Below are positions 16,018-25,353 of a stretch of 55,748 nucleotides of DNA, in pieces. Both the position numbers and the translations under genes were made by a program. The stretch is from Alphaproteobacteria bacterium (GTDB lineage Bacteria > Pseudomonadota > Alphaproteobacteria > SHVZ01), in contig VGEN01000008.1 in the NCBI GenBank assembly GCA_016869285.1, forward strand, positions 1-55,748, in the 5' to 3' direction. The first letter of the stretch is position 1. The number at the start of each line of letters is the position of its first letter. The notes beneath the pieces were generated by a model. That model was not told where the DNA came from, did no database searches, and was given only the letters and a program-made list of their open reading frames with translations.

Positions 16018-17559
16018 ATGAAATTCGCTTCGTTGCGCCCGTTCGGGCTCGCGAGGGCGCTGCTGCTGGCAGGCGCCGCTCTCTCGATCACTGCAGTCGA
16101 CGCTTCGGCGCAGGACTTGAAGGGTGGCCGGCTGCGCGTCGCCGTCCTCGCGGACATCCACAACTTCGATCCGATGCAGTTCTCCGGCGTGAATTTCCCG
16201 CTGATCAAGAACATGTACGACAGCCTGATCGAGTACACGCCCGAGGGCCAGGCGATTGCCAATCTGGCATCCGAGTGGAAGGTCGCGTCCGACAGCCGCT
16301 CGGTGGCGCTGACCCTCCGCTCCGGCGTCAACTTCCACAGCGGCAATCCGGTCAATGCCGAGGCGGTCGCGGCCTCGCTCAAGAAGGCGGCCGATCCGCA
16401 GAAGGGCAAGAACGTCTATCCGACGATGTCGATCGTTCAGGATTGGACCGTCGGAGGTCCGCAGGCGATCACGATCAACTTCAAGAACCCGGTGCCCGAC
16501 CGGCAGATCACCGACCTGCTGCAGTTCCTCTCGGTCATCGAGCCTTCGGGCATCGATGCGGTCGAGACCAAGCATGCGGGCTCCGGACCCTTCATCCTGG
16601 GCGAGCGCGTACTCGGCCAGCGCGTGACGATGACGGCGAACGCCAAATACTGGCAGAAGCCGCCGATCGTGAGCGAGGTCGTCCTGACCGTGTTCAGCGA
16701 CAACGACGCTGCCAGCGCCGCGCTCGAGTCCGGCGCCGTCGACATCATCTACGGCGGCAACGCGCGTTCGGCCGTGCGGCTTCGCAACGCCGGCTACCAG
16801 CTGATCCAGGGTCCCGGCCCGCTGGTGCAAGTGTTCCGCATCAATGCCACTAAAGGTCCGTTCAAGAACGACAAGTTCCGTCAGGCCTTCAACCATCTGA
16901 TGGACCGTGAGGCGATCTTGCGCGTCGGCTATGCCGGTGTCGGCGTGATCACGGCGCTGCCCTGGGCGCCGGCGAGCCCGGCTGCCGACAAGTCCTATGA
17001 CCAGAAATACGCCTTCAGCCTGGAAAAGGCGCAGGCGTTGCTCAAGGAATCGGGCCTGTCGGCCGCCGAGATGAGCAACTGGAAGCTGACGGCCAATGGC
17101 GGCGATCAGGACGGCATGGCGATCAGCCAGATCGTGCAGAGCACCTTGGCCAAGGTCGGCATCAACATCCAGCTTGACGTCAAGCAGGGTGCGGAGCTCA
17201 CCGATACCATGCTGACCGGGAAGTTCGACGCGATATTCGGCGGCATTGGCAACATCCAGAAGTTCCCGACCCGCGTCGGCACCAACTCGATCTACCGCAC
17301 CACCAACAACCCGATCCTCGGCAACCCGCATCCGTTCCCGGCCTATGTCGCCGCCATGCAGCGCGTCGACACCACGCTGGGCTCGGGCCAGCCGGTGAAG
17401 GATGCCTATGACAACCTGAACAAGGTGCTGGTCGAGACTGCTTTCGGCATCCCCACCAACACTTTCGACATCGGTCTCATCGTCGCCGCCAAGAATGTCG
17501 GCGGCATCACGCGCGAGATCGACAACATGCTGGTGGCGCGGACCATCGGGTTCCGCTGA
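16018..17559 (+). CDS. ABC transporter substrate-binding protein (SBP_bac_5, peptide type)
   Basis: This periplasmic binding protein of the dipeptide/oligopeptide/nickel class has 513 residues from the ATG at 16018, which follows a GGGGAGG RBS. The signal peptide is ARALLLAGAALSITAVDASAQ, probably cleaved near residue 32. The family motif LRSGVNFHSGNPVNAEAVAASLKK (positions 101-124) is the SBP_bac_5 signature region. SGPFILGERV and QVFRINATKGPFKNDKFRQAFNHLMDREAIL follow in the usual order. It heads the importer and is separated from the ATPase gene by a strong terminator, an arrangement that commonly lets the binding protein be made in excess. The ligand is probably a peptide or amide, but glutathione, opine or sugar derivatives are also possible for this class. 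Confidence 0.88.
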   Translation: MKFASLRPFGLARALLLAGAALSITAVDASAQDLKGGRLRVAVLADIHNFDPMQFSGVNFPLIKNMYDSLIEYTPEGQAIANLASEWKVASDSRSVALTLRSGVNFHSGNPVNAEAVAASLKKAADPQKGKNVYPTMSIVQDWTVGGPQAITINFKNPVPDRQITDLLQFLSVIEPSGIDAVETKHAGSGPFILGERVLGQRVTMTANAKYWQKPPIVSEVVLTVFSDNDAASAALESGAVDIIYGGNARSAVRLRNAGYQLIQGPGPLVQVFRINATKGPFKNDKFRQAFNHLMDREAILRVGYAGVGVITALPWAPASPAADKSYDQKYAFSLEKAQALLKESGLSAAEMSNWKLTANGGDQDGMAISQIVQSTLAKVGINIQLDVKQGAELTDTMLTGKFDAIFGGIGNIQKFPTRVGTNSIYRTTNNPILGNPHPFPAYVAAMQRVDTTLGSGQPVKDAYDNLNKVLVETAFGIPTNTFDIGLIVAAKNVGGITREIDNMLVARTIGFR

Positions 17560-17575
17560 TCCGGTCTTCATAAGC

Positions 17576-17612
17576 GGCGGCGGCGACCCCAAGGTCGCCG
17601 CCGCCTCGTTTT
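17576..17612 (+). terminator. Intrinsic terminator between binding protein and ATPase genes
   Basis: GGCGGCGGCGACC (17576-17588) pairs perfectly over 13 bases with GGTCGCCGCCGCC (17593-17605) across a 4-base loop, followed by TCGTTTT. This is a textbook Rho-independent terminator. It is likely partial, because the downstream transport genes need read-through or another promoter. Confidence 0.85.
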
Positions 17613-17640
17613 CAAGACATGCTGATCGTCATGGGTGGGG

Positions 17641-19677
17641 ATGTCTGAGCCTGTTCTTTCCGTCCGCGGTCTCGAGGTGACCTTCGTCGGCGGCGGTCGG
17701 CCGGTGCCGGCGGTCCGCGGCGTCGACTTCGATGTCTATTCGAACGAGGTGCTCGGCATTGTCGGCGAGTCCGGCTCGGGCAAGAGCGTCACCTCGCTCG
17801 CCGTCACCGGCCTCCTCCCGGAGACCGCGAAGGTCAAAGGCTCGATCCGGCTTGCCGATGTCGAGGTGACGACCGCCGACCGCGAGGTCCTGCGACAGAT
17901 GCGCGGCCAGGACGTCGGCATGATCTTCCAGGACCCGACGACGACCCTGAACCCGGTCTTCACCATCGGCCGGCAGGTGACCGAGGGCCAGGTCGCGCAC
18001 GGCCAGATTGCGGCCGGAAACGCGCGCGAGCGCGGCATCGAGCTGCTGCGCGAGGTCGACATTCCCGATCCCACCGGGCGAGTCGTCCAGTACCCGCACC
18101 AGTTTTCCGGCGGCATGCGCCAGCGCGCCGTGATCGCCATGGCGATGGCCGGGCGGCCTCGGCTGATCATCGCGGACGAGCCGACCACGGCGCTCGACGT
18201 GACCGTCCAGGCGCAGGTGCTCTCGGTGCTGGCCAAGCGCCAGGCCGATACCGGGGCCGCCGTCATCCTGATCACGCATGATCTCGGCGTGATCGCCGAG
18301 GTCGCGCATCGTGTCGCCGTCATGTATGGCGGCCGCATCGTCGAGACCGGTCCGGTTCACGAGATCTTCAAGCGGCCGCGCCATCCCTACACCGTCGGCC
18401 TGCTACAGAGCCTGCCGCGCATCGACGCGGCCGAGGAACGCTTAGTGCCGATCCGCGGCCAGCCACCGAACCCGGCACGGCTGCCGAGCGGCTGCACCTT
18501 TCATCCGCGTTGCCCGATCGGCCGCGACCGCGAGCGATGCCGCAACGAAGACCCGGCGCTCCACGAGGTCGAGCAGGGCCATCGCTCCGCCTGCCACTAC
18601 GCCGAAGAAGTTGCAGCGCTGCTTGCCGGCGCCACCGCACCGGCGCGCGCGCCGGCGGCCTTCGCGGCGGAGGCCATCGCGGCCAAGGCGCCGTTGCTCG
18701 TTGTCGACCGGCTCAAGGTCCACTTTCCGATCAAGGCCGGCATCCTCCGCCGCCGTGTCGGCTGGGTGAGGGCCGTTGACGGCGTCAGCCTCGCCGTCAA
18801 TGCCGGTGAGACCGTCGGTCTGGTCGGCGAGTCCGGCTGCGGCAAGACCACGACAGGCCGCGCCATCATGGGGCTGATCAAGGCCACCGGCGGCAGCGTC
18901 CGCTTCGATGGCCAGGAAGTGACGCGCCTCTCCCCCGGCGAGCTGCGCAAGGCCCGCCGGAACATGCAGTACATCTTCCAGGACCCGTATTCCTCGCTCA
19001 ATCCGATCAAGACCGTCGGCGACATCGTCGCCGAGCCGCTGCACATCCATGGCCTCTATGAGGAGATGGGCGGTGCCAAGCGCATCGCCGAGCTGTTCGA
19101 ACTGGTGGGACTGCCGAGAACGGTGCTCGGGCGCTATCCGCGCGAATTCTCCGGCGGACAGAAGCAGCGCATCGGCATCGCGCGCGCGCTCGCCCTGCAG
19201 CCGCGGCTCCTGATCCTCGACGAGCCGGTCGCGGCGCTGGACGTCTCGATCCAGGCTCAGATCATCAACCTGCTGCAGGACCTGCAGAGGGAGCTTGGCC
19301 TCGCCTATCTGTTCATCGCGCATGACCTTTCCGTCGTCCGTCACATCTCCGATCGCGTCGCCGTGATGTATCTCGGCAAGATCATCGAGGAGAGCGAGAA
19401 GACGGCGCTCTACGAGACGCCGGTCCATCCCTACACGCAATCGCTGCTGTCGGCCGTGCCGGTGCCCGATCCTGACGCGCGTCACACGCGCCGTCGCATC
19501 GTGCTCGAAGGCGACATCCCGAACCCGTCGAAGCCGCCGCCCGGCTGCTATTTCCATCCGCGCTGCTTCCGCGCGACCGAGCGTTGCCGGACCGAGGAGC
19601 CGGCTTTCCTGCCCTATCCCGGATTGCCGACGCGCACCGCATGCCACCACGCCGGACCGCTCGGAGCGTCGTCATGA
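17641..19677 (+). CDS. Peptide ABC transporter ATP-binding protein, fused DppD-DppF type
   Basis: Two ATPase domains are joined in one chain of 678 residues. Domain 1 has Walker A GESGSGKS (about 41-48), signature FSGGMRQR and Walker [14 protein letters not shown]. It ends in the oligopeptide C-terminal motif with [14 protein letters not shown]. An Ala-rich linker near residues 330-350 follows. Domain 2 has Walker [10 protein letters not shown], signature FSGGQKQR and Walker [14 protein letters not shown], and ends in a second motif with [12 protein letters not shown]. The four-Cys ends resemble the region suggested to bind Fe-S in DppD/OppD relatives. I chose the ATG at 17641; a GTG six bases earlier is possible. 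It overlaps the next gene by ATGA. Confidence 0.88.
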   Translation: MSEPVLSVRGLEVTFVGGGRPVPAVRGVDFDVYSNEVLGIVGESGSGKSVTSLAVTGLLPETAKVKGSIRLADVEVTTADREVLRQMRGQDVGMIFQDPTTTLNPVFTIGRQVTEGQVAHGQIAAGNARERGIELLREVDIPDPTGRVVQYPHQFSGGMRQRAVIAMAMAGRPRLIIADEPTTALDVTVQAQVLSVLAKRQADTGAAVILITHDLGVIAEVAHRVAVMYGGRIVETGPVHEIFKRPRHPYTVGLLQSLPRIDAAEERLVPIRGQPPNPARLPSGCTFHPRCPIGRDRERCRNEDPALHEVEQGHRSACHYAEEVAALLAGATAPARAPAAFAAEAIAAKAPLLVVDRLKVHFPIKAGILRRRVGWVRAVDGVSLAVNAGETVGLVGESGCGKTTTGRAIMGLIKATGGSVRFDGQEVTRLSPGELRKARRNMQYIFQDPYSSLNPIKTVGDIVAEPLHIHGLYEEMGGAKRIAELFELVGLPRTVLGRYPREFSGGQKQRIGIARALALQPRLLILDEPVAALDVSIQAQIINLLQDLQRELGLAYLFIAHDLSVVRHISDRVAVMYLGKIIEESEKTALYETPVHPYTQSLLSAVPVPDPDARHTRRRIVLEGDIPNPSKPPPGCYFHPRCFRATERCRTEEPAFLPYPGLPTRTACHHAGPLGASS

Positions 19678-20564
19678 CCGGCGGCATGCAGCGATCGCTC
19701 GATGTCGTCCGCAGGCTGCTTTCGCGCCGAGGCGCGTTGCTGAGCGTCGCCTATCTGGTGGTGGTTGCTGTGGTTGCCGCCCTTGCGCGCTGGATCGTGC
19801 CCTACGATCCGGTGGTCCAGGACCTGACCAGCACGCTCGAGCCGCCCTCGGCCAAGCACTGGTTCGGCACCGACGAGCTCGGCCGCGACCTGATGGCGCG
19901 CGCGATCTATGGCGCCCGTACTTCGCTGCTGACAGCGGCCGGTGCGGTCGTTATTGCCGGCACGATCGGCGTCCCGATCGGCCTGGTCGCCGGCTTCTTC
20001 GGCGGCTGGCGCGACGCGATCCTGATGCGTATCGTAGATGTGCTGCTCTCGCTCCCCGGCATCCTCTTCGCCATGGCGCTGATCGCCGTGCTCGGCCGGA
20101 GCCAGCTCGCGGCGCTGGTTGCGGTCGGCATCACGGGCATCCCGAGCTTTGCGCGCATCACGCGCGCCCAGGTGCTGTCGCTCCGCAAGCGCGACTTCGT
20201 CATGGCGGTGGAAGCGCTCGGCGGGTCCTCGACCTACAACATGTTCCGCACCGTGCTGCCGAACTCCTGGAGCCCGCTCCTGGTGCAGGTGGTGATCCTC
20301 TCCTCGGTCGCGATCCTGCTCGAGGCGGCGCTCGCCTTCCTCGGCGTCGGCATCCCGCCGCCGACCCCGAGCTGGGGCGAGATGCTGCGCACCGGCAAGT
20401 CCTTCCTCTATGAGGCACCCTACTACGCGGTGCTGCCGGGGATCGTGCTGACCCTTACCATCCTCTCGCTCGACACGCTCGGGCGGACGCTCGCCTGGGT
20501 GCTCGAGGAGCGTCATGAGCTCGGCGAGGAGGCAGATGCCGAGGCCGAGGGGAGCCGCTCATGA
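19674..20564 (+). CDS. Peptide ABC transporter permease (DppC type)
   Basis: This is an inner-membrane permease of the BPD_transp_1/OppC group, 296 residues with about six membrane segments. The periplasmic KHWFGTDELGRDLMARAIYGARTSL segment is the DppC/OppC hallmark. The EAA loop is VMAVEALGGSSTYNMFRTVLPN. The ATG at 19674 overlaps the ATPase stop by 4 bases, and another ATGA overlap links it to the next gene. The order ATPase, DppC-type, DppB-type is the reverse of the common B-C-D-F order. Confidence 0.9.
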   Translation: MTGGMQRSLDVVRRLLSRRGALLSVAYLVVVAVVAALARWIVPYDPVVQDLTSTLEPPSAKHWFGTDELGRDLMARAIYGARTSLLTAAGAVVIAGTIGVPIGLVAGFFGGWRDAILMRIVDVLLSLPGILFAMALIAVLGRSQLAALVAVGITGIPSFARITRAQVLSLRKRDFVMAVEALGGSSTYNMFRTVLPNSWSPLLVQVVILSSVAILLEAALAFLGVGIPPPTPSWGEMLRTGKSFLYEAPYYAVLPGIVLTLTILSLDTLGRTLAWVLEERHELGEEADAEAEGSRS

Positions 20565-21508
20565 CCGGCTACATCGTCCGCCGCATCCTGCAGCTCTTGC
20601 CTGTCCTGCTGATCGCCTCGGCCGGCATCTGGGCGATGATCTACGCGGTGCCCGGCACCCCGATCGGCGCCTTGGTCGGCGAGAACGCGACTCCCGAGCA
20701 GATTCAGGCGGCGATCCAGCGCGTCGGTCTCGACCAGCCCGTGCTCGTCCAGTTCTGGGCATGGCTCAAGAGCGCGATCGTCGGCGACCTAGGGCGCTCC
20801 ATCTTCAGCCGCGATCCGGTCTTCGACCTGATCATGCTGCGCGCGCCGGCAACCCTGCAGCTCGGTCTCGGCGCCACGCTGGTCGGCCTCATCCTCGGCA
20901 TTCCGGTCGCCGTGATCAGCGCGCTCTATCCGGGGTCTTGGATCGACCGGTCCCTGAGCGGCTGGAGCGCGCTGGCGCTCGGCGTGCCGACCTTCTGGCT
21001 CGGGATCCTGCTCATCCTCCTGTTCTCGGTCGAGCTGCGCTGGCTTCCCTCGGCCTCCACCTATGTCTCGATCTTCGACTCGCCCTGGGGCGCCATCCGC
21101 AACACCCTCCTGCCGGCGCTGACCTTGGGCGTCTATGTGTCCGGCATCTTCGCGCGCTTCCTCAGGGCGTCGCTCTTGAGCGAGCTCAAGGCCGACTACG
21201 TGCGCACCGCGCGCTCGAAGGGCCTGAAGGAGCGCGACGTCGTCGGACGCCATGTTCTGCGCAACGCGCTGCTGCCTTTCGTTACGGTCGTCGGCCTGAT
21301 GATGGCGGCCTTCATCGGCGGCACGGTCGTTACCGAGGCGGTCTTCACCTACCCCGGAATCGGTCGGCTCCTGATCCAGGCGATTACGCAACGCGACTAT
21401 CCGCTGATCCAGGGCGTGATCCTGTTCATCCTGGTCGTCCACGTCGTCATCAACCTGATGGTCGACGTGCTCTACGCCTACATCGATCCGAGGATCGACT
21501 ATTCCTGA
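20561..21508 (+). CDS. Peptide ABC transporter permease (DppB type)
   Basis: This partner permease has 315 residues and about six membrane segments. The N-terminus YIVRRILQLLPVLLIASAGIW is typical of DppB/OppB, and the EAA loop is YVRTARSKGLKERDVVGRHVLRN (about 213-235). FIGGTVVTEAVFTYPGIGRL is the conserved periplasmic stretch after it. It is the last gene of the importer, and its final 10 bases overlap the convergent EamA carrier gene. Confidence 0.9.
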   Translation: MTGYIVRRILQLLPVLLIASAGIWAMIYAVPGTPIGALVGENATPEQIQAAIQRVGLDQPVLVQFWAWLKSAIVGDLGRSIFSRDPVFDLIMLRAPATLQLGLGATLVGLILGIPVAVISALYPGSWIDRSLSGWSALALGVPTFWLGILLILLFSVELRWLPSASTYVSIFDSPWGAIRNTLLPALTLGVYVSGIFARFLRASLLSELKADYVRTARSKGLKERDVVGRHVLRNALLPFVTVVGLMMAAFIGGTVVTEAVFTYPGIGRLLIQAITQRDYPLIQGVILFILVVHVVINLMVDVLYAYIDPRIDYS

Positions 21509-22362
21509 GGCTTCGCACCGGGCGTCCACGCGACAGCGAGGACGCCGGCCAGCGTGACCGCCGCGCCGAAGAGAATGCGGGCGGTGACGACGTCGCCGAG
21601 CAGCACGACGCCGGCGATCACGCCGATGACCGGGGCAAGCAAGAACATCGGGGTCACCAGCGACACGGGATAGCGGCGCAGCAGGTAGTACATGCCGCCG
21701 AATCCGAGCAGCGATGAGCCGAAGGCGGTGAAGGCGAGGTTTCCCCAGGTGAAGAGCGATGCCACGCGCGTCGCTTCCCACTGGCCCGACTCGAAGATGA
21801 ACGACAGGCCGAGCAGGCCGGGCGCCGAGATCAGGGCGACCCAGGCCTGGAGCGTGAAGACGGGGACGTTGCGCAGGTCCCGCATCAGCACCTGGGCGAG
21901 CGCCATCGAAAGGCAGGCGAGCGTGCACAATACGACCGCGGTGCCGTAGCCGAAGACGCGCGGGTCGAAGCCGATCAGCACGACACCGCCGAAAGCGGCC
22001 GCCGTGCCGATGCCGCGCATAAGCGAGAGGCGCTCGCCCAGCATCGCTACCGCGAGGATCACCGCGAAGGGCAGGGTAAGCTGCGAGACAATGGCGATGG
22101 TCGAGACGTCATCGGCGAGCTTCAGCGCGGTGTATTGCAGGCTGAAGTGCAGCGCGCCGCAGAAGAGCGAGACCGCGATCACGCGCGGCATCTGCGTCGG
22201 AATCCAGCGCAGCAGCGGCGCCAGCGCCGCAAGCAGCATGGCGAAGCGCAGCGCCGTGAACCAGATCGGCGGCAGCTCGTTCAAGCCCAGCTTGCCGGCG
22301 ATGAAAGTCAGGCCCCAGACCAGGTTGATCAGGAGGACGACGGCCAGGTCGGCAAGCCTCAC
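21499..22362 (-). CDS. EamA/DMT family transporter
   Basis: This carrier of the drug/metabolite transporter superfamily has 287 residues, about ten membrane segments and two EamA repeats. LINLVWGLTFIAGKLGLNELPP opens the first repeat, and LLRRYPVSLVTPMFLLAPVIGVIAGVVLLGD lies in the second. I chose the GTG at 22362 because it follows the MFS stop by a few bases and the first membrane helix starts immediately. The longer open frame to 23394 is a shadow of the MFS gene. Substrate and direction are unknown; this group mostly exports amino acids or metabolites. Confidence 0.82.
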   Translation of the reverse strand: MRLADLAVVLLINLVWGLTFIAGKLGLNELPPIWFTALRFAMLLAALAPLLRWIPTQMPRVIAVSLFCGALHFSLQYTALKLADDVSTIAIVSQLTLPFAVILAVAMLGERLSLMRGIGTAAAFGGVVLIGFDPRVFGYGTAVVLCTLACLSMALAQVLMRDLRNVPVFTLQAWVALISAPGLLGLSFIFESGQWEATRVASLFTWGNLAFTAFGSSLLGFGGMYYLLRRYPVSLVTPMFLLAPVIGVIAGVVLLGDVVTARILFGAAVTLAGVLAVAWTPGAKPQE

Positions 22363-22367
22363 GGCGC

Positions 22368-23633
22368 TTAGGCGTGCCGCCGGTCGAGCTTCGGCAGGAA
22401 GGCGATCAGGAGGCCGAAGAGGGGCAGGAAGGCGCAAGCCCGATAGACGGTCTCGATGCTGGTGATGTCGGCGATCTTGCCAAGCGCGGCGGCGCCGAGG
22501 CCGCCAAGGCCGAAAGAGACGCCGAAGAAGATGCCGGCGACCATGCCGACGCGGCCAGGCAGCAGGTCCTGCGCGTAAACGATGATCGCTGAGAAAGAAG
22601 ACGACATGATCACGCCGATGACCAGCGACAGCAGCAAGGTCGAGGCCAGGCTGACATGCGGGAGCGCCAGCGTGAAGGGCAGCGCGCCAAGGATCGAGAA
22701 CCACATCACCGGGATGCGTCCGATTTTGTCGCCGATCCAGCCGCCGGCGACGGCGCCCAGCACGATCGCGCCGAGATAGACGAAGAGCGCAGCCTGCGCC
22801 TCCTGGATCGAAAGTGAGAATTTGTCGATCAGATAGAAGGTGTAGTAGGAGCCGAGGCTGGCGCTGTAGACGGTCTTCGAGAACATCAGCAGCACCAGGA
22901 TGCCGATCGCAATGGTAACGCGGGCGCGCGTGATCGCGACACAGCCGGCGGTGCCCGGCGCCGGGCGCGATTTCGGCGTACCGAGATGGCGGTTCCGGCC
23001 ATACCAGTTGCCGATCCCGACGAGAACGACCATGGCCACCAGCGCGGCGGCCGAGAACCAGACGATGCTCTCCTGGCCGCGGGGAACGATGATGAAGGCT
23101 GCTAGCAAAGGTCCGACCGCAGAGCCGGTGTTGCCGCCCACCTGGAACAGGGACTGGGCGAGACCGTGACGGCCGCCCGAGGCCATGCGCGCGACGCGCG
23201 AGGCTTCCGGGTGGAAGACGGCGGAGCCGATGCCGATCATCGCCGCCGCGAGCAGGACTACGGGATAGCTGCGCGCCATCGACATCAGGATCAAGCCTAG
23301 GAAAGTCGAGCTCATGCCGATGGCGAGCGAGTAGGGCATCGGCCGCTTGTCGGTGTAGATGCCGACCAACGGCTGCAGCAGCGAGGCGGTGCATTGGAAG
23401 GCGAGCGTGATCAACCCGATTTGCGCGAAGTCGAGGGCGTAGTTCTCCTTCAGGATCGGGTAGAGCGCCGGCACCATCGATTGCATCATGTCGTTCAGCA
23501 GGTGGCAGAAGCTGAGCGACAGGATCACCGCGAAGGTGGTCGTGTCGGCGCTTGCCGTCGCCGGAGCCGGCGCTGCGGGACCACGGGAGGTCTCGGCGGA
23601 GACGCTGCCGGACGCAATGCTGTTGTCAGCCAT
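22368..23633 (-). CDS. MFS transporter, fosmidomycin-resistance (Fsr) type
   Basis: This 12-segment major facilitator has 421 residues. The first helix LSLSFCHLLNDMMQSMVPALYP is the hallmark of the Fsr group of effluxers. GGNTGSAVGPLLAAF and the ISTDKRP-like loop (here IYTDKRPMPYS) support this. The N-terminal 30 residues are Ala/Ser/Thr-rich and probably cytoplasmic. It lies between the acyl-CoA ligase (upstream on this strand) and the EamA carrier, so all three may be co-transcribed. Fosmidomycin is only the family's name-giving substrate. Confidence 0.85.
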   Translation of the reverse strand: MADNSIASGSVSAETSRGPAAPAPATASADTTTFAVILSLSFCHLLNDMMQSMVPALYPILKENYALDFAQIGLITLAFQCTASLLQPLVGIYTDKRPMPYSLAIGMSSTFLGLILMSMARSYPVVLLAAAMIGIGSAVFHPEASRVARMASGGRHGLAQSLFQVGGNTGSAVGPLLAAFIIVPRGQESIVWFSAAALVAMVVLVGIGNWYGRNRHLGTPKSRPAPGTAGCVAITRARVTIAIGILVLLMFSKTVYSASLGSYYTFYLIDKFSLSIQEAQAALFVYLGAIVLGAVAGGWIGDKIGRIPVMWFSILGALPFTLALPHVSLASTLLLSLVIGVIMSSSFSAIIVYAQDLLPGRVGMVAGIFFGVSFGLGGLGAAALGKIADITSIETVYRACAFLPLFGLLIAFLPKLDRRHA

Positions 23634-23698
23634 GGGGGAAGGGGGCCTTGGGGGTCGCTGCGCGGCAACCTATGCGCCGGAGGAACCGGCCCTGTCCA

Positions 23699-25249
23699 TC
23701 AGACATTTCGTTCCCGCCCGACCCAGAAGCGGTCGCGGATGGTGCGTTTCAGCACCTTGCCGACCGGGCTCCGTGGCAATTGGTCCCAGATCTCGAAGGA
23801 TTTCGGCGTCTTCATGCCGCCGAGCCGCTCGCGGCAGAAAGCGGCCAGCTCCTCGACCGTAGCCTTGCCGTCGGCCTTCATTTGGACGACGGCCTTGACC
23901 GCCTCGCCCCACTTCTCGTCAGGGACGCCGATCACGGCGCAGTCCTGCACCGCCGGATGCGACCAGATCACCTGCTCGATCTCGGAGGGGTAGAGGTTGA
24001 AGCCGCCTGAGATGATCATGTCGCGCTTGCGGTCGACGATGTAGAAGTAGCCGTCCTCGTCCTTGAAGCCGATGTCGCCGGTGTGATGCCAGCCGAAGCG
24101 GGAGGCTTCCTCGGTCGCTTTCGGGTTCTTGTAGTAGCCCTTCATCACCAAGGCGCCGCGGACGACGATCTCGCCCTTCTCGTTCGGCGGCAGGATACGG
24201 CCTTCGTCGTCCATGATCTCGACCTGGGCGAAGACCGTCGAACGGCCGCAGCTCATCAACCGCTTCTCGAGCTTTGGGTCGCCGATGACCAGATGCTCCT
24301 TCGGTGACAGGAAGGTGCAGAGCATCGGCGCCTCGGCCTGGCCGAAGGTCTGCGCCATCGCCGGCCCGAAGACCTCCAGCGCCTCCTTGAGCTTCTGCGC
24401 CGACATGGGCGCCGCGGCGTAGACGAAATACTTGAGCGAGGAGTAGTCGAACTCGCGCACGCGCGGATGGCCGAGCATCATGTAGATGACGGTCGGCGGC
24501 AGGAACAGCGTGGTCACGCGGTGCCGCTGGATGCTCTCCATGATCAGCAGCGCATCGGCGCTCGGGATCAGGACCTGGGTTGCGCCTTGCGCCAGCAGAG
24601 GGAAGGAGATGCAGCCGGCAGCGTGCGTCATCGGTGCGGCGATCAGATGCACCGGCGGCTCGTCCGTCGGCATGCTGGTGATGAAGTTCGCGATCATCGT
24701 CGCGAAATTCAAATGCGTGAGCATGACGCCCTTGGAGCGTCCAGTGGTGCCGCCCGAAGGCCAGATCGAGGCGAGGTCGTGGGGACCCGCCGGCACGTAG
24801 ACCGGATCGTCGCTCGCTCCTTCGAGCCACCCCGCGAGGTCCGGATCGGGATCATTCGGGCGGTCGACGCAGACCAGGCCGAGCAGTGTCGGCACTTTGG
24901 CGCGCATCTCCTCGGCCGCGGCAGCGAAGCTCGAGTGATAGAAAAGCCAGCGGCATTCGTTGTCGCCGAGGATGGCGACGTTGTCCTCAACGGCGTTCCG
25001 CGCGTTCAGCGGCATCCAGGCGCCACCGGCGCGCAGGATGCCAAGGATGCACGAGAAGGCATCCGCATCGTTCGGGCTCATGACCGCCGCGCCTGCCTGC
25101 GGCTGGAGGCCGAGCGCGATCAGCCGGCTGGCGATCCGATGCGTGCGCCGTTGCGTCTCGCGAAACGACAGAGAGATGCCGGCGCCGACGAGGCACGGCC
25201 GATCCGGGAAGAGCGCAGCACCGCGGTCGAAGAAGTCGATCAGCCGCAT
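23699..25249 (-). CDS. Acyl-CoA synthetase (AMP-forming, class I adenylate-forming)
   Basis: This is an acid-CoA ligase of 516 residues, near family length. The P-loop is WPSGGTTGRSKGVMLTH (about 168-184), the A5 region is TFGQAEAPM (in place of the usual YGxTE), HHTGDIGFKDEDGYFYIVDRKRDMIISGG carries the adenylate Asp and hinge Arg, and PRSPVGKVLKR near the C-terminus has the catalytic Lys. It activates a carboxylate by adenylation and transfers it to CoA in the cytosol. The acid is unknown. It is divergent from the gamma-glutamyltransferase homolog, with about 100 bases between. Confidence 0.87.
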   Translation of the reverse strand: MRLIDFFDRGAALFPDRPCLVGAGISLSFRETQRRTHRIASRLIALGLQPQAGAAVMSPNDADAFSCILGILRAGGAWMPLNARNAVEDNVAILGDNECRWLFYHSSFAAAAEEMRAKVPTLLGLVCVDRPNDPDPDLAGWLEGASDDPVYVPAGPHDLASIWPSGGTTGRSKGVMLTHLNFATMIANFITSMPTDEPPVHLIAAPMTHAAGCISFPLLAQGATQVLIPSADALLIMESIQRHRVTTLFLPPTVIYMMLGHPRVREFDYSSLKYFVYAAAPMSAQKLKEALEVFGPAMAQTFGQAEAPMLCTFLSPKEHLVIGDPKLEKRLMSCGRSTVFAQVEIMDDEGRILPPNEKGEIVVRGALVMKGYYKNPKATEEASRFGWHHTGDIGFKDEDGYFYIVDRKRDMIISGGFNLYPSEIEQVIWSHPAVQDCAVIGVPDEKWGEAVKAVVQMKADGKATVEELAAFCRERLGGMKTPKSFEIWDQLPRSPVGKVLKRTIRDRFWVGRERNV

Positions 25250-25353
25250 GCGATTCTTTTGCCTCCGAGGGATCAGGATAATACGCTCATCGCCTGCCAG
25301 CGATGATCGCCGTGGCGTCGCGGAACCTCGGCGCCACCCTCCCGGAGACCTCT

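Noticed and set aside
15856..17592. Minus-strand open frame of 578 codons
   Set aside because: It is the antisense shadow of the peptide-binding protein gene, which has a signal peptide and clear family motifs.
22363..23394. Long upstream part of the EamA open frame (631 codons in total)
   Set aside because: It runs antiframe through the MFS gene; the real carrier begins at the GTG at 22362.
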